20,195 bases of DNA from NCBI GenBank assembly GCA_035760705.1, contig DASTSL010000144.1, forward strand, positions 1-20,195. Reading direction: 5' to 3'. The first letter of the stretch is position 1; the number at the start of each line of letters is the position of its first letter. The notes beneath the pieces are model-generated. The model searched no databases. It saw nothing but the letters and a program-made list of their open reading frames with translations, and was not told where the DNA came from. Positions 8,509-16,367 of this stretch are shown piece by piece. A program made the translations under genes and the position numbers. This stretch comes from Allomeiothermus sp035760705 (lineage in GTDB: Bacteria > Deinococcota > Deinococci > Deinococcales > Thermaceae).

Positions 8509-8514
8509 TACGCT
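8509..8514 (+). promoter_or_regulatory. -10 box of a leaderless epimerase transcript
   Basis: TACGCT, six bases before the ATG at 8521. No Shine-Dalgarno is present in CTTGACCC before the ATG. Transcription would begin at the start codon. Confidence 0.45.
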
Positions 8515-8520
8515 TGACCC

Positions 8521-9453
8521 ATGTTGGCGAAAATCGAGAATGAAGCCCTGCGCCTCGAGGTCAACCCTGGCCTGGGGGCCAGCCCCGCCGCCTTCCAGGC
8601 CAAGATCCAGGGCGAGTGGGCGGACATCCTGCGACCCACCCCGCGGCCCCTGCCGGAGAAGTCGAGCCTCTACTCGAGCTTCATCCTGGCCCCCTACTCT
8701 AACCGCATCCGCGCGGCGAAGTTCGGGTTTGCGGGCCAGGAATACCAGCTCGAGGCCAATACCCCCCAGGGCAACGCCCAGCACGGCGACGTGCGAAACC
8801 GCCCCTGGCAGGTCCACTACCCCGAGGCCAACACCCTAGAGTGCACCTTCGACAGCCGCGATTTCACCGACCTGAACTGGCCCTGGCCGTTCACCATGCG
8901 GGTGGTTTACTCCTTGCGAGAGCACCGTTTCGCCACCGAACTCGAGCTGACCAATACCGGCGATTCCCCCATGCCTGCCGGGTTTGGGCTGCACCCCTAC
9001 TTCGTGCGCAGGCTGCCCGGCTCCATCAGGGACGCGGTGTTGGATTTTCATGCCGACGGGGTCTACCTCACCGACGAGAGCTTGATTCCGACCGATGGGA
9101 TGAAGCCCATCCCACCCGAGCTGGATTTCTCCCAGGCCCAAAGCCTGGAAGGTCAGCAGGTGGATGCAGTATTCGGCGGCTGGGACGGGCGGGTGGTGCT
9201 CGAGTGGCCGGGCGCGAACGTGCGCCTGGTGATGGAGACATCGTTTCGCGGTGATAGCCGGGTGGTCGACCCGGTTTTCGGCCATCTCGTGGTGTTCACC
9301 GCCCCCGACGGGACGCTGGCCCTCGAGCCCGTCAGCCACGTCACCGACGGCTTCAACCTGCTGGCTAGGGGCGTTCCCGATACCGGCGTGCGGGTGCTGG
9401 GACCGGGGGAAAGCCTCCAGGGTACGGTGCGGATCACACTCGAAGGCCTTTGA
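8521..9453 (+). CDS. Aldose 1-epimerase (mutarotase) family protein
   Basis: Predicted to interconvert alpha and beta anomers of a free sugar, or a related hexose derivative, in the cytoplasm. Family hallmarks seen: YSNRIRAAKF (N61-R62), NAQHGDVRNRPW with H88, FGLHPYF with H158 (the catalytic acid histidine in family members), and LALEPVSHVTDGFN near 265, whose glutamate is the general base. The 310-residue length and beta-rich sequence are normal for the GalM superfamily. There is no signal peptide. No sugar operon is adjacent, so the substrate is open; several superfamily members act on hexose-6-phosphates. The start follows a -10-like box by six bases, suggesting a leaderless message that may be repressed through the 18-bp palindrome. 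Confidence 0.88.
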   Translation: MLAKIENEALRLEVNPGLGASPAAFQAKIQGEWADILRPTPRPLPEKSSLYSSFILAPYSNRIRAAKFGFAGQEYQLEANTPQGNAQHGDVRNRPWQVHYPEANTLECTFDSRDFTDLNWPWPFTMRVVYSLREHRFATELELTNTGDSPMPAGFGLHPYFVRRLPGSIRDAVLDFHADGVYLTDESLIPTDGMKPIPPELDFSQAQSLEGQQVDAVFGGWDGRVVLEWPGANVRLVMETSFRGDSRVVDPVFGHLVVFTAPDGTLALEPVSHVTDGFNLLARGVPDTGVRVLGPGESLQGTVRITLEGL

Positions 9454-9478
9454 TGTCAACGCTGCGCGAAGCGGCCCA

Positions 9479-9580
9479 TCACATCCTCGCCAACGAGTAC
9501 ACCGCTAGAACGTACAAGGCCAGGAGGGTCAGCTTAACCACCACCAGCACGATGATCCACTTCCGCACCTCGGGCCGCAT
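9479..9580 (-). CDS. Possible 33-residue single-helix membrane peptide
   Basis: A minus-strand frame convergent with the epimerase gene. It reads MRPEVRKW, then a hydrophobic helix of about 20 residues (IIVLVVVKLTLLALYVLAVY), then SLARM. Charge is concentrated at the N-terminus, as in small inner-membrane proteins. GGGGAG abuts the ATG with no spacer, so either the start is elsewhere or initiation is weak. The 221-bp gap between the epimerase and gntR genes otherwise holds nothing I can name. Unrecognised; it could be chance. Confidence 0.35.
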   Translation of the reverse strand: MRPEVRKWIIVLVVVKLTLLALYVLAVYSLARM

Positions 9581-9665
9581 CTCCCCATTGCAGCGCAGAA
9601 ACCGGCATTCCGCTGTGAGGACCCGATCAATTAAGCACTCCTAAGGCGCAATTGCCACCGGGGAC

Positions 9666-9700
9666 TGGACACTTTTGAGGGAAAGTGTATACAGTATACA
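9666..9700 (+). promoter_or_regulatory. gntR promoter with 15-bp palindromic operator
   Basis: TGGACA (9666-9671; one mismatch to TTGACA), a 16-bp spacer, then TATACA (9688-9693; a TACAGT reading at 9690-9695 is also possible). The operator TGTATAC-A-GTATACA (9686-9700) is a perfect inverted repeat around one central base and covers the -10 box. GTG 9702 follows directly, so the message is probably leaderless. GntR/FadR-type regulators bind short palindromes with GT and AC half-sites, so autorepression, and control of the whole proline operon, is the natural inference. Confidence 0.65.
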
Positions 9701-9701
9701 T

Positions 9702-10361
9702 GTGACCGAGTTCCAACGCCCCCGATCGGTGCGGGAGGCTGCCTATGCTCATCTGCGCGGGGCCATACTGGGGGGCCGCCTGGTCCCCGGCGAACGCATC
9801 TCCGAGCCGGGATTGGCCGAGACCTTGGGCATCAGCCGAACCCCGGTGCGGGAGGCCTTGCAGCGGCTTTCGCAGGAGGGTTTGGTCGAGCTGACCCCGG
9901 CCAAAGGGGCCAGGGTGCGGGTTTTGAGCCGGGAGGAAGTCGGCGAGGTCTACGACGTGCGGGCCTTGCTCGAGGCCGAGGCCGCCCGGCTCGCGGCCCA
10001 GCACGCTAGCGCCGACGAGCTTTCGCATCTTGCTGGTCTGCTCGAGGGCCTCGAGCGCATTCCGCGCGACCAATACCCCGAACAGATGCAGGTGGACTTC
10101 GAGTTTCACACCCGATTGGTCGAGGCCGCGCACAACCGCACCTTGGCCCGTATCTACGGAGATCTGCGCTCGAGCCTGGCTTTGGTGCGGGCCTTTCAGC
10201 AAACCCTCTCGCAGCACCCCAAAACCCGCGAGCAACACCAGAAAATCCTGCAAGCCCTCTTCAGGCGCGACCCCGAGAGCGCCGCCCTGGCCGCCCGGGA
10301 GCACGTGCTGTACTTCCGCGACATCGTCACCCAAGCCGTAAAGGAGCCATCATGGACCTGA
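9702..10361 (+). CDS. GntR-family regulator with FCD ligand-binding domain
   Basis: 219 residues. The N-terminal winged helix-turn-helix includes SVREAAYAHLRGAILGGRL, then PGERISEPGLAETLGISRTP and VREALQRLSQEGLVEL. The all-helical FCD domain follows (about 80-210): VRALLEAEAARLAAQ, DFEFHTRLVEAAHN with the metal-binding His, and further conserved Asp/His positions towards HVLYF. The frame is open to 9675, but GTG 9702 sits right behind the promoter, so I use it. FCD domains bind small carboxylates, often through a metal. The stop overlaps the proline dehydrogenase start by 10 bp, so the regulator is translated with the pathway it probably controls. Proline, P5C or glutamate are candidate effectors (inference). 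Confidence 0.92.
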   Translation: MTEFQRPRSVREAAYAHLRGAILGGRLVPGERISEPGLAETLGISRTPVREALQRLSQEGLVELTPAKGARVRVLSREEVGEVYDVRALLEAEAARLAAQHASADELSHLAGLLEGLERIPRDQYPEQMQVDFEFHTRLVEAAHNRTLARIYGDLRSSLALVRAFQQTLSQHPKTREQHQKILQALFRRDPESAALAAREHVLYFRDIVTQAVKEPSWT

Positions 10362-11275
10362 ACCAGAGCTACCGCTCGTTCGTGCTATACATCGCCCAAA
10401 ACCCTAGCGTGAAAAACCTGGTGTTGAGCCGGGGCAAGGGGTTCTCCCGCCGCTTCGTGGCGGGGGACACCCTGGAAGAAGCCCTCAAGGTGGTGGAGGG
10501 GCTCGAGCGAGACCGCATCCACGCCATCCTCGACCTGTTGGGCGAGATGGTGACCTCCCAGGAGATGGCTCTGGGCTTCAAGGACCAGATCGTCCAACTG
10601 ATCCAGGCTTTCGGGGCTCGACCTTATCCGCGCTACATATCGGTGAAGCTCACCCAGCTGGGTCTGGATCTTTCCGAAGATCTGGCTTTTTCGTTGATGG
10701 CCGAGATTCTGGGGGAGGCTCGCCAGGCGGACTGCTTCGTGCGCATCGACATGGAGGATTCCCCTCGGGTGGACGCGACCTTACGGGTCTACCGGCGGCT
10801 GCGCGAGGCTGGGTATGCCAACACCGGGGTCGTGCTCCAGAGCTACCTCAAACGGACCGAGAAAGACCTCGAGGATCTGCTTCCCTTCAAACCCGCGGTG
10901 CGGATCGTCAAGGGCGCTTACAAGGAACCGCCCGAGGTGGCCTTCCAGGATAAACGCATCATCGACGCGCAGTACATGGTGCTCACCAAGAAGGCCCTGG
11001 AAAATGGCCTCCGCACCGCCGTCGCCACCCACGACCCCCACCTCATCGAGGAGATAAAGCGCTGGACCGGGGAAAAGGGCATCGGAAAGGACCAGTTCGA
11101 GTTCCAACTGCTCTACGGGGTGCGCCGCGACGAGCAGAAGCGGCTCGCCGCCGAGGGCTACACCGTGCGGGCTTACGTGCCCTACGGCACCGACTGGTAT
11201 CCCTACCTCTCTCGCCGCATCGCCGAGCGGCCCGAGAATTTGCTGTTTGTGGCCCGAAGCCTGGTGCAGGGGTAG
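10352..11275 (+). CDS. Proline dehydrogenase (monofunctional, FAD-dependent)
   Basis: Oxidises proline to 1-pyrroline-5-carboxylate and passes electrons through FAD to the quinone pool at the membrane face. Family blocks seen in order: RYISVKLTQLGLD, CFVRIDMEDS (about 130-139), VRIVKGAYKE with the FAD/substrate-binding lysine region, VATHDPHLI, FEFQLLYGVRRDEQ and YLSRRIAERPENLLF, where the paired arginines bind the proline carboxylate. The 307-residue length equals that of the characterised Thermus enzyme. AAGGAG lies five bases before the ATG. It overlaps the end of gntR and is followed by the ACT-domain gene after 74 bp. There is no P5CDH fusion; that activity is encoded downstream at 11796. 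Confidence 0.96.
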   Translation: MDLNQSYRSFVLYIAQNPSVKNLVLSRGKGFSRRFVAGDTLEEALKVVEGLERDRIHAILDLLGEMVTSQEMALGFKDQIVQLIQAFGARPYPRYISVKLTQLGLDLSEDLAFSLMAEILGEARQADCFVRIDMEDSPRVDATLRVYRRLREAGYANTGVVLQSYLKRTEKDLEDLLPFKPAVRIVKGAYKEPPEVAFQDKRIIDAQYMVLTKKALENGLRTAVATHDPHLIEEIKRWTGEKGIGKDQFEFQLLYGVRRDEQKRLAAEGYTVRAYVPYGTDWYPYLSRRIAERPENLLFVARSLVQG

Positions 11276-11349
11276 AAGATGGGGAACGCTAGAAGAATCC
11301 CCTCTCCTTTTGGGGAACGGTCTGGGGTGAGGGCCGGGGACGGTGGCCG

Positions 11350-11754
11350 ATGAGCCCGGGTCAAACCCTTCGTCTGCTCGAGGGTTCGTATGCCGTGGGC
11401 CAGCTCGAGCCCTCCTCCCCCATCCCGCGCTGGGTCAAGGGCGAAGGTTTCGTGAGCATCAGCCGCACGAAGGAGGAGCTTTCGGTGGTGTGCCGGGAGG
11501 ACCGGGTTCCCCCCACTGTCAAAACCGAGCGCGGCTGGCGCTGCTTGGAGTTCCAAGGCCCCTTCGACTTTTCCCTGAGCGGGATCCTGGCCTCGGTGCT
11601 CGGCCCGCTGGCCGAGGCCAGGATCGGGATTTTCGCGGTTTCGACGTATAACACCGATTATCTGCTGGTGAAAGAGCGCGATCTAAGCAGAGCAGTGGAG
11701 ACCCTCGAGCGAGCCGGACACACCATAGGCCGTACGTCGAACGCAAAGACGTAG
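11350..11754 (+). CDS. ACT-domain protein (CASTOR/ACT_7-like)
   Basis: 134 residues. The C-terminal half, FDFSLSGILASVLGPLAEAR-IGIFAVSTYNTDYLLVKERDLSRAVETLERAG (about 70-122, broken here at the hyphen), has the beta-alpha-beta-beta-alpha-beta pattern of an ACT domain; its ISTYNTDYLLV-like strand is typical of the ACT_7 type that binds amino acids. The N-terminal half (about 1-68) resembles a second, divergent ACT-like unit, ending WRCLEFQGP. There is no catalytic domain. It sits between proline dehydrogenase and P5C dehydrogenase, so a role as an amino-acid sensor for this pathway is a reasonable inference. ATG 11350 has a weak GGTGG site; the start is not certain. Confidence 0.8.
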   Translation: MSPGQTLRLLEGSYAVGQLEPSSPIPRWVKGEGFVSISRTKEELSVVCREDRVPPTVKTERGWRCLEFQGPFDFSLSGILASVLGPLAEARIGIFAVSTYNTDYLLVKERDLSRAVETLERAGHTIGRTSNAKT

Positions 11755-11778
11755 GGCGTAAAGCGTAAGCCGTACGAC
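11751..11778 (+). repeat. Degenerate heptanucleotide tandem array
   Basis: Four 7-bp units run head to tail: GTAGGGC, GTAAAGC, GTAAGCC, GTACGAC. The first contains the stop codon of the ACT-domain gene and the last lies 17 bp before the next ATG. A sister copy of GTAGGGC occurs in the gap after the DUF4127 gene. Confidence 0.55.
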
Positions 11779-11795
11779 ACGGAAAGGAGCCAATC

Positions 11796-13343
<1,548 letters not shown>

Positions 13344-13378
13344 GTAACAAAGAGTAATATCTTTTGACAGTTTGTTAC
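13344..13378 (+). repeat. Long-loop inverted repeat after P5C dehydrogenase
   Basis: GTAACAAA (13344-13351) is matched by TTTGTTAC (13371-13378) with a 19-nt loop. The right arm is shared with the 9-3-9 palindrome at 13366-13386, so the two hairpins exclude each other in any read-through RNA. It may be part of the operon terminator or of alternative folding. Confidence 0.4.
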
Positions 13379-13407
13379 AAACTGTCGTAATGTACGTATC
13401 CGATACG
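13364..13407 (+). promoter_or_regulatory. Strong promoter carrying two palindromic sites
   Basis: TTGACA (13364-13369, consensus), an 18-bp spacer and TAATGT (13388-13393). A perfect palindrome, GACAGTTTG-TTA-CAAACTGTC (13366-13386), covers four bases of the -35 and nearly all of the spacer. A second one, CGTATC-C-GATACG (13395-13407), spans the expected start site near 13400. The placement is that of repressor or spacer-binding (MerR-like) operators. No regulator gene is adjacent. The DNA downstream is a short hairpin-rich stretch followed by a decayed NYN gene. Confidence 0.65.
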
Positions 13408-13475
13408 CCCGTAGGCGGGCAACTCATCGAGACCCCGGTGCGCTTAGCGATCTCAGCGCCGGGGTCAACTTTTGT
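13400..13475 (+). ncRNA. Candidate short structured RNA (promoter-to-terminator unit)
   Basis: From the start site predicted for the promoter at 13364 to a terminator-like hairpin is only about 75 nt. The first hairpin is GCCCG-TAGG-CGGGC (13407-13420). The second has GACCCCGG (13431-13438) paired with CCGGGGTC (13460-13467) plus an inner CGCT/AGCG, and is followed by AACTTTTG. There is no open frame of any length. This could be a small RNA or an attenuated leader for the gene at 13489. Confidence 0.35.
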
Positions 13476-13488
13476 ATGCTGAGCGCTT

Positions 13489-14112
13489 ATGGAGAAAACA
13501 GCCCTATTGGTGGACGGTGGTTTCTTACTCCCAATGCTGTATCAGCGGCTCAAACGCTCCCGCAGTAGCAGCTGACGTGTACGAGTTTGGCCTTAAGATA
13601 CTCGATGCCAACGAAAAACTCTTCCGCTTCTATTACTACGATTGCCCACCGTTCGAAGGTATGCTACAAAATCCTATCTTGGGCCAGAAAACCGATTTCG
13701 CTCAGACGAAAACATCCAAGGCTCGCAAACAATTCCTATATGAGTTGGCAAAAAAAGATCAGATAGCTTTCCGCAGGGGAACCCCATCTTTTGATGGCTG
13801 GCAAATCACGGGAGAAGCAGTACAAAGGCTTATTAAGGCTTCCTTGAGCGCATCTCCCACACCCGTTACCTTGCTTCCTGACGACGTTCATCCGCAATTC
13901 ACCCAAAACGGGTGGATATGAACATCGGCCTCGACGTGGCGTAGCTCTCGAGCAAACGCCTCGTTGACCGGATCGTCTTAGCAACGGCAGACAGTGATTT
14001 TATCCCCGCGATGAAGTTCGCTAGGCGGGAAGGGGTTCAAGTGGTGCTTGTTCCGCTCGAGGGCAGGCCTAAGGCCGAATTGATCGAGCACGCCGATTCG
14101 TGCGGAACGTAG
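13489..14112 (+). pseudogene. Decayed NYN/LabA-type (PIN-like nuclease) protein gene
   Basis: Read across three frames the product is an NYN-domain protein, a family of PIN-fold RNases. Piece 1 starts at ATG 13489: MEKTALLVDGGFLLPMLYQR with the first catalytic Asp in VDGG. It shifts frame near 13550 into PAVAADVYEFGLKILDANEK. Piece 2 runs to about 13907 and ends TLLPDDVHPQFTQNG. One lost base near 13910 then leads into piece 3, MNIGLDVA, an in-frame TAG at 13942-13944 (probably once TGG) and VLATADSDFIPAMKFARREG, which has the A-D-S-D catalytic block, ending at 14112. Two opposite frameshifts plus a nonsense codon make sequencing error unlikely. AT content and codon use are unlike the neighbours, which suggests acquired DNA. 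A TATGCT box lies eight bases before the ATG. Confidence 0.82.
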
Positions 14113-14139
14113 TTTTCCCCTAGACTTCTCGAGCCCCCC

Positions 14140-14598
14140 TCAATACTCCTTGTCCGCCTGGTGGAGCCGCTTGGCCCAGAGGCTTCGCGGGTGGTGGTGC
14201 TCACGCACGATCTCAGCCACCTGGGGGTCTTGGATCCGCTCCGCAGCGTAAATGGGATGATGCCGACGCACCTGCCAGGCCCCGTAGATTCCGCCCCGCA
14301 ACGGCCCCGCCGGAACCTTGGGGGCGTAGAGGCCCGTGAGGATACGCTCTATGGCCCGGTAGGGCCGCAGGGCCTTGCCGCTGTCGTGCAAGAGGGCCGC
14401 CCGCACCGCGTAGGCGGGGGCCTCGGGGTAGCGCTCGAGCAACTTCCGCGCCACCTTGACCGCGTGATCCCGGTCCCTGGCGTCCATCGCCAAAAACAAC
14501 TGGGCCTCGGCCTGGCTCAACCTGGATAGAGCCCAGGCATCGTCGGGGTGGGCCAGGCGGGGCGCGAACGCTTTGACCAGGCGCTTGAGGCGGCGCAC
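14140..14598 (-). CDS. Small HD-domain metal-dependent phosphohydrolase
   Basis: 152 residues, nearly all HD domain. The H...HD...D metal ligands are visible: H44 in RDRDHAVKVARKLL, H71-D72 in AALLHDSGKAL, and D149 in LHQADKEY; extra histidines occur in RRHHPIYAAERI (113-114) and VREHHHP (134-136), as in HD proteins with two-metal sites. Members hydrolyse phosphate esters of nucleotides or second messengers; the substrate cannot be told. It starts at GTG 14598, which sits six bases behind a TAACAT -10 box and has no Shine-Dalgarno, so a leaderless mRNA is likely. It converges on the NYN pseudogene. Confidence 0.85.
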   Translation of the reverse strand: MRRLKRLVKAFAPRLAHPDDAWALSRLSQAEAQLFLAMDARDRDHAVKVARKLLERYPEAPAYAVRAALLHDSGKALRPYRAIERILTGLYAPKVPAGPLRGGIYGAWQVRRHHPIYAAERIQDPQVAEIVREHHHPRSLWAKRLHQADKEY

Positions 14599-14604
14599 GG
14601 TTCT

Positions 14605-14632
14605 ATGTTAGCCGCCTTCAACTGGCTATCAA
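14605..14632 (-). promoter_or_regulatory. Promoter of the leaderless HD-domain gene
   Basis: On the minus strand TTGATA (14627-14632), a 16-bp spacer and TAACAT (14605-14610), then six bases to the GTG start at 14598. This is the best promoter pair among the leaderless candidates here. Confidence 0.6.
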
Positions 14633-14635
14633 GGA

Positions 14636-14709
14636 TGGTCGGCCAACGCTTTATAGCCCTCTTCCCACAAAATGAGCCGGTGAAGGGGCGGTCAACCGAT
14701 TGCCGACCA
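14636..14709. repeat. 8-bp inverted repeat in the gap before the aquaporin gene
   Basis: TGGTCGGC (14636-14643) and GCCGACCA (14702-14709) are 58 nt apart. The arms could close a structured leader or be separate half-sites. Nothing else is recognised in the 206-bp gap apart from the HD-gene promoter and the aquaporin ribosome site. Confidence 0.3.
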
Positions 14710-14804
14710 GGCCCCCCGGCGATTCCGCTGGCCGCTGTAGATTGCCTTGCACCCAATCCTACCCACGCGAGCAAATAGGGTAGATTCTTTTTGGAGGATC
14801 AAAC

Positions 14805-15488
14805 ATGAATATCCGCGCACTGGTCGCAGAGTTTATCGGGGCGTTCACGCTTTGCTTCGTCGGGATCGGAGCTATTGCGGCCACCCAGGGAGAGAACCCG
14901 GTCGCGATCGCCTTCGCCCATGGCCTCGCCATCGCCTTGATGGTGACCGCCTTGGGACATGTCTCCGGCGGGCACTTCAACCCCGCCGTCACGTTCGGTA
15001 TGCTCCTGACCGGGCGGATCAATCCCGCCAGCGCGGTCGGTTACTGGGTGGCCCAGCTTTTGGGTGGGCTGGTCGCGGCGCTATTCATGTCGGCCATCTA
15101 CGGGGTGGATGCGGTCACTACCGGCACCCCCGCCCCCGGAGCCAACTACAGCGCGATCCAGGCGGTGATGATGGAGGTGTTTCTGACCTTCTTCCTAGTG
15201 TGGGTGATCTTCGGGGCGGCGATCCACCAGAAGTACACCTTCGCCGGGCTCGCCATTGGTCTGACCATCACCATGGACATCCTGGCGGGGGGCGCGGTAT
15301 CGGGGGCGGCGATGAACCCGGCTCGAGTCCTGGGCCCGGCCATCGTGGGCGGCGAATGGGCCGCACACTGGATTTACTGGGTCGGGCCGCTGGTCGGTGG
15401 GGGCTTAGCGGCGGTGATCTACGACCTGCTCTACCGTAAACCTGAGCTCCCCCACGCCGACCCGCAGTACCCGCCTCGAGAGGTTTAG
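14805..15488 (+). CDS. Aquaporin (MIP family channel)
   Basis: Passive water (or small neutral solute) channel of the inner membrane. 227 residues with six transmembrane helices. The two half-helix signatures are intact: SGGHFNPAVT (NPA 59-61) and GGAVSGAAMNPAR (NPA 171-173, with R174 of the selectivity filter right after). The N-terminal RALVAEFIGAFTLCF is the usual first helix. The lack of the glycerol-facilitator Asp spacing after the second NPA (here NPARVLGP) and the short length favour an aquaporin over GlpF. GGAGG lies seven bases before the ATG. No glycerol genes adjoin. It converges with udgB over a 21-bp gap. The exact substrate needs transport data. Confidence 0.93.
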   Translation: MNIRALVAEFIGAFTLCFVGIGAIAATQGENPVAIAFAHGLAIALMVTALGHVSGGHFNPAVTFGMLLTGRINPASAVGYWVAQLLGGLVAALFMSAIYGVDAVTTGTPAPGANYSAIQAVMMEVFLTFFLVWVIFGAAIHQKYTFAGLAIGLTITMDILAGGAVSGAAMNPARVLGPAIVGGEWAAHWIYWVGPLVGGGLAAVIYDLLYRKPELPHADPQYPPREV

Positions 15489-15509
15489 AGCACTATCGCA
15501 CCAAGATGT

Positions 15510-16175
15510 TTATATCCCGGCTAACCGCTTGGCCCGCTCGAGCACGGTATCGAACATCTCCACGGTGAGCTTCCCGGTGTTGGTGTTCTGCCTCGAGACG
15601 TGGTAGGTATCGAGCAGGATCACCCCGCCCGGCAGCCTGAACTCGGCCCCGTGGGCGAACGAGTAGGCCGACTTCCGCAAGGCATGGTAGTCCAGCAGGG
15701 CGTCGTGCCCGATCCGCCCGATGGCCAGGTAGACCCGCACGTTCGGGAGCAGGGGCAATTCCCGGTTCGTCCAAGCCGAGCAGTTGCGGAGTTCTTCCGG
15801 CAGCGGTTTGTTGTCGGGCGGGGCACAGCGCACCGCCGAGGTGATATAGACGTGACGTAGCTCGAGCCCATCTCCCCGGTGCCTCGAGAGGGGCTGGTTG
15901 GCGAGTCCCGCCCGGTACAGCGCGGGGTAGAGAAAATCCCCCGAGGCATCCCCGGTAAAAGGCCGCCCGGTGCGGTTCGAACCGTGGGCTCCGGGGGCCA
16001 GACCGAACAGCAGGATCTCGGCCTGGGGGTCGCCAAAACCGGGCACCGGCTTGGCCCAGTAGTCCCACTCGAGGTAAGCTCTCCTCTTCTCTCGCCCTAC
16101 CCGCTCGCGCCATTCGACGAGCCGGGGGCAACGGGTGCAGGAGACGAGTTCGGCGTGGACGGTGGCGAGGCTCAC
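15510..16175 (-). CDS. udgB: Uracil-DNA glycosylase, family 5 (UdgB type)
   Basis: Excises uracil and some other deaminated bases from DNA, the first step of base excision repair. Four cysteines fit the [4Fe-4S] cluster: C13 and C16 (SCTRCPRL), C117 (AVRCAPP) and C132 (RNCSAW). Motif A is GLAPGAHGSNRTGRPF (about 58-73), lacking the catalytic Asp/Asn of families 1 and 4 as in family 5; the downstream motif is DTYHVSRQNTNTG (about 189-201). The frame is open to 16226, but I choose GTG 16175, which gives the usual short lead before C13 (221 residues) and lies eight bases behind a TACACT box. It is downstream of a 43-residue peptide gene on the same strand, 60 bp apart. Confidence 0.93.
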   Translation of the reverse strand: MSLATVHAELVSCTRCPRLVEWRERVGREKRRAYLEWDYWAKPVPGFGDPQAEILLFGLAPGAHGSNRTGRPFTGDASGDFLYPALYRAGLANQPLSRHRGDGLELRHVYITSAVRCAPPDNKPLPEELRNCSAWTNRELPLLPNVRVYLAIGRIGHDALLDYHALRKSAYSFAHGAEFRLPGGVILLDTYHVSRQNTNTGKLTVEMFDTVLERAKRLAGI

Positions 16176-16235
16176 GGTGGGCCAGTGTACGACAAAAAGC
16201 GGTGAGCCGGAGCCCACCGCCTTCACGCGGAGGAT

Positions 16236-16367
16236 CTACCTCGCGCCCAGAACCGCCAACACCGGGTAGGGGTCAGAGACCGCTAAGATCAGCGTACCGA
16301 TCAGGAAGGCCGTCCCCAACCCCAACGTCAACCGCCGGATCGTCTGTTGTTTGAGAAGACGCATCAT
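16236..16367 (-). CDS. 43-residue single-helix membrane peptide
   Basis: A short gene with good signals: GGAGG (16376-16380) lies eight bases before the ATG, and two in-frame ATGs are adjacent (16365-16367 and 16362-16364). The peptide has a basic lead (MMRLLKQQTIRRL), a hydrophobic helix (TLGLGTAFLIGTLILAV), the polar turn SDPYP and the hydrophobic end VLAVLGAR. This is the form of a small bitopic membrane protein. GAGGAT of the ribosome site can pair with ATCCTC 11 nt upstream, which would hide part of the site. It precedes udgB by 60 bp on the same strand. Family not recognised. Confidence 0.55.
   Translation of the reverse strand: MMRLLKQQTIRRLTLGLGTAFLIGTLILAVSDPYPVLAVLGAR

Noticed and set aside
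11276..11349. CCCC/GGGG pairings in the gap after proline dehydrogenase as a terminator
   Set aside because: CCCCTCTCCTTTTGGGG makes only a 4-bp stem and lies inside an apparent operon; too weak to list.
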